Origin: Granulicella paludicola
GTDB lineage: Bacteria > Acidobacteriota > Terriglobia > Terriglobales > Acidobacteriaceae
DNA: 64,000 nucleotides
Direction: 5' to 3'
Assembly (NCBI RefSeq): GCF_025685545.1
Contig: NZ_JAGSYC010000019.1
Location: 1 to 64,000, forward strand
In this document: piece after piece, positions 61,556 to 64,000 of the stretch
How positions within the stretch are numbered: position 1 is the stretch's first letter
Layout: the number at the start of each line of letters is the position of its first letter
Notes under the pieces: model-generated
What the model saw: only the letters and a program-made list of their open reading frames with translations
What the model was told of the DNA's origin: nothing
Database searches by the model: none
Program-made: the position numbers and the translations under genes

Positions 61556-62350
61556 TTAGAGGGACCTCCGCCGCGCCTCTTCTGCTGCGGCTGCGGAGTC
61601 TTTGGGCTGGAACATGGCTGCGTTCTCAATGGCGTTCAGCAGCTCGCGACCGAAGTCATCCATGCGGGAGGCGAAGTCTCGCAGGCGGGCGGTGAGCTGG
61701 TTGTAGCCAACGAGTGCAGGCACGGCGACGACGAGGCCAGCAGCGGTAGTGATCAGCGCTTCAGAGATGCCGGGAGCGACGGCGCGGAGCGTGGCGGCGC
61801 CAGCGGTGCCGAGGCCATGGAAGGCGTCGACGATGCCCATGACGGTGCCGAAGAGGCCGACGTAGGTAGCTGATTGCGCGATGGTTGCGAGCCAGGTGAT
61901 GCGGCTCTCCATCAGCGTGAGGGCTTCGCTGGAGGCGGTGAGAGCGGCGCGCTCCATTGCGGAGGGATTCGCGGGAATACCGCGACCGCCGCTCTGGCGC
62001 TGGTACTCATCGTTGATCTCGTTGAAGACGGTGACGAGCGGGCTGGGCTTGTACTGGTCGGCGACCGTCGAAATCTCGCTCAGCCGCCCCGATTTGCGGA
62101 AGGCACGGAGGAAGCTCCTGCTCTTTTTTTCTGCAGCACCAAAGGCACGCCATTTTGAAAGCATGATGGCCCAGGAGAAGATGCTGGCCGCGAGCAGAAT
62201 GCCGAGAACAGCGAGCGCGACAGGGCCGCTGTTATGGATCATCTCGGTGAGGGCGCTGCCGTTGGAGGCTGCCGGTGCGGGCCCTAGCGAGGGGTCGACC
62301 GTGGCGGAGGTTGCGTCTTGGAGGAGGAGTGCGAAGGCAAGCAGGGTCAT
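61556..62350 (-). CDS. tolQ: TolQ/ExbB/MotA-family proton channel
   Basis: 264 residues from ATG 62350. Three membrane helices: about 42-66 (GPVALAVLGILLAASIFSW), about 150-175 and about 185-210. WLATIAQSATYVGLFGTVMGIVDAF and ALITTAAGLVVAVPALVGYN are TolQ/ExbB signatures; the helix faces carry the conserved Thr and Glu/Asp residues. The frame to 62428 adds 26 residues unlike the family, and GAGAG sits before 62350. It is the first gene of the tol operon and diverges from recN over 156 bases that should hold both promoters. Confidence 0.93.
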   Translation of the reverse strand: MTLLAFALLLQDATSATVDPSLGPAPAASNGSALTEMIHNSGPVALAVLGILLAASIFSWAIMLSKWRAFGAAEKKSRSFLRAFRKSGRLSEISTVADQYKPSPLVTVFNEINDEYQRQSGGRGIPANPSAMERAALTASSEALTLMESRITWLATIAQSATYVGLFGTVMGIVDAFHGLGTAGAATLRAVAPGISEALITTAAGLVVAVPALVGYNQLTARLRDFASRMDDFGRELLNAIENAAMFQPKDSAAAAEEARRRSL

Positions 62351-62506
62351 AGCGTCTCTCAGCAGTGTAACGTCGGGTTTCGTAGCGTGTCTTGATCGGA
62401 ACCCTTTGTGGTACGAGTAACGATGCACCGGGTTAGATGCAACTTTGCCTTTCGTTCTCCAGAGCGTAGCCTGCTATTCTCTCGTTGAAACGAGAGACAC
62501 TTCCCG

Positions 62507-64000
62507 ATGCTTCTGGAGCTTCGCGCAGAAAACTATGCGGTGATCGACCACGCGGTGGCCGTCTTTGGCCCGGGCCTGAACCTGCTTACGGGCGAAACCG
62601 GCGCTGGCAAGTCGATTTTGATCGATGCCCTTGTTATTTTGCTAGGAAGCAAGGCCTCCAGCGATATGGTGCGATTCGGCGCGGAGAAGGCTGTTCTTGG
62701 ATGCGTCTTCGAGACGACGCCAGGAGCCGAGGAGATCCTTGAGCGCAACGGGATCGATGCTGAGGGTGACGAGATCCTCATCCGCCGCGAGATTGGCTCG
62801 TCGGGCAAGGGAAGAGTGTTTGTAAATAATCAGCCAGCGACTGTGGCGGTGCTGCGACAGTTGGCTCCGGAACTAGCGCTGGTCCATGCGCAGTCGGAGA
62901 CGCTGGTGGCGTTCGATGCGGAGCAGCAACGGTTGCTGGTGGACCGCTTCGGGGATATTCAGACTACGGATGTGGCTACGCACTTTGCGAAGTGGCGGGG
63001 GCTACGAACGCAGATCGAAGAACTTCGCAACGCGGAGGACGACCGCTTGAAGCTGATTGACCTGTGGAGCTTCCAGTCGAAGGAGATCGAGTCTGCAGCC
63101 ATCGTCGATAGCGAAGAAGATAGCCAGCTTGAGACGGAGAAGCGGATTCTTGCCAATGCGGAGCGTCTCTTCACCGGAGCGAACGCCGCGCAGGAGCTGT
63201 TGTATGAGGCGGAGGTTTCGGCTGAGTCGCTGCTGGGATCCGCACTGAAGCACGTGGAAGACCTTGCACGTTTCGATCCGAAGTTTGTGGAGACGGCGCA
63301 GCAGCTTGCCTCTGCGAAGGCCTCCGTTGAAGATGCCGCTTCCACGCTGCGAGCGTTTGCTGGAGAGGTGACGGCTTCGCCTGAGCGGCTGGCAGAGATT
63401 GAAGATCGTCTCGCCGCCCTGGATCGGCTGAAGCGTAAGTATGGCAAGACGCTGGCCGAGGTGATTGCGTTTGGTGCGGACGCAGCGCAGAAGTTGTCGG
63501 ACCTGCAGAACCGCGATGCGCGTCTGGTCGAGCTGGAGAAAGATCTGACCATTGCTGCGGCGAAGTACATTGTGGCTGCTCGCAAGGTGACGACCGAGCG
63601 CAAGAAGGCTGGGGAGAAGCTTTCGGAGACGGCAGAGAAGCAGATCAATGATCTTGCGATGCAGGCGCGGTTTCAGATAGACATCAAGCCCAGCGAGGAT
63701 GAGTCCGCGTGGACGGTTCATGGCTGGGACCGCGTAGAGTGCCGCATTGCCACCAATCCTGGAGAGCCGGTAAAGCCACTGACGGAGATCGCCTCCGGTG
63801 GCGAGATGTCGCGTGTGATGCTGGCGCTGAAGGTGTCGGTGGAAGAGGGAGTTGCCGTTCATGCGAAGAAGCGCGGCCTACCGCTGCCGCGTACGCTGGT
63901 CTTCGACGAGATCGACATTGGTATTGGCGGACGGGCGGCGGAGGCTGTCGGCCAGAAGCTGAGAACTCTTTCGCGTGCGCAGCAGGTCATCTGCATCACG
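62507..64000 (+). CDS. recN: DNA repair protein RecN (3' end beyond window)
   Basis: 498 codons are present with no stop before the right edge; RecN is usually about 555 residues, so roughly 55 are missing. LLELRAENYAVIDHAVAVFGPGLNLLT and the Walker A GETGAGKS (29-36) open the SMC-like ATPase. RRE-IGSSGKGRVFVNNQPATV and VHAQSETL follow, then a coiled coil (about 165-370), the signature EIASGGEMSRVMLALK and Walker B TLVFDEIDIGIGG. RecN acts in double-strand break repair. An 8-bp hairpin (62478-62497, TGAA loop) lies 9 bases upstream of the ATG in the leader. No T-run follows it, so it may be a leader structure or an operator. Confidence 0.93.
   Translation, partial: MLLELRAENYAVIDHAVAVFGPGLNLLTGETGAGKSILIDALVILLGSKASSDMVRFGAEKAVLGCVFETTPGAEEILERNGIDAEGDEILIRREIGSSGKGRVFVNNQPATVAVLRQLAPELALVHAQSETLVAFDAEQQRLLVDRFGDIQTTDVATHFAKWRGLRTQIEELRNAEDDRLKLIDLWSFQSKEIESAAIVDSEEDSQLETEKRILANAERLFTGANAAQELLYEAEVSAESLLGSALKHVEDLARFDPKFVETAQQLASAKASVEDAASTLRAFAGEVTASPERLAEIEDRLAALDRLKRKYGKTLAEVIAFGADAAQKLSDLQNRDARLVELEKDLTIAAAKYIVAARKVTTERKKAGEKLSETAEKQINDLAMQARFQIDIKPSEDESAWTVHGWDRVECRIATNPGEPVKPLTEIASGGEMSRVMLALKVSVEEGVAVHAKKRGLPLPRTLVFDEIDIGIGGRAAEAVGQKLRTLSRAQQVICIT

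Noticed and set aside
62351-62506. SOS/LexA box upstream of recN
   Set aside because: Only an 8-bp hairpin (62478-62497) is visible; nothing matches a LexA site that I can name, so no operator is claimed.

Overview
The window looks like the chromosome of an acidobacterium of the Granulicella/Terriglobus/Edaphobacter type. This is inferred from GC-rich coding sequence, a complete Tol-Pal operon (so a diderm envelope), secreted NHL-propeller and He_PIG-type proteins, a DUF1800/DUF1501 pair, a class D sortase, and short dispersed intergenic hairpins. No tRNA, rRNA, CRISPR array, insertion sequence or phage gene was recognised.

Region 1 (1-25.6 kb) is an exopolysaccharide/capsule island. A priming sugar transferase (minus strand) diverges from a plus-strand run: FAD oxidoreductase, DegT aminotransferase, GT2, Wzz/GumC-like co-polymerase, Wza/GumB-like exporter, GT4, a flippase fused to a second GT2, and GT4. 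Most of these genes overlap or nearly touch. A WecG/TagA transferase faces the run from the opposite strand and follows a LamG-glycosidase gene and a small XRE regulator. Then come an NHL-repeat surface protein, rfbB-rfbA, divergent rfbC (rfbD is absent), a Wzi-like outer-membrane protein and a pectinesterase. Together these would prime, build, flip, polymerise, export, attach and remodel a surface polysaccharide that may contain rhamnose.

Region 2 (26-40.5 kb) is mostly envelope quality control and housekeeping: a small peptidoglycan-binding-like protein, an HtrA protease, an exported amidohydrolase, an M20 peptidase overlapping truA, a TolC-like channel, a YyaL/DUF255 thioredoxin-fold protein, an MscS channel and a secreted subtilisin.

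Region 3 (40.6-50.1 kb) carries a fused E1 alpha-beta 2-oxoacid dehydrogenase, a class D sortase with an adjacent LPEAG-tailed candidate substrate, the DUF1800/DUF1501 pair, an alpha/beta hydrolase with Asp at the nucleophile position, a Rieske ferredoxin and a 42-residue exported His/Cys-rich peptide.

Region 4 (50.2-56.9 kb) is carA, a GT87-like membrane protein, carB and a DapA-like protein that has lost its catalytic residues.

Region 5 (56.9-62.4 kb, minus strand) is tolQ-tolR-tolA/tonB-tolB-pal-cpoB. It diverges from recN, which runs off the right edge. Most transcription units end in clear stem-loops, two of which share the same TTCG-loop core.
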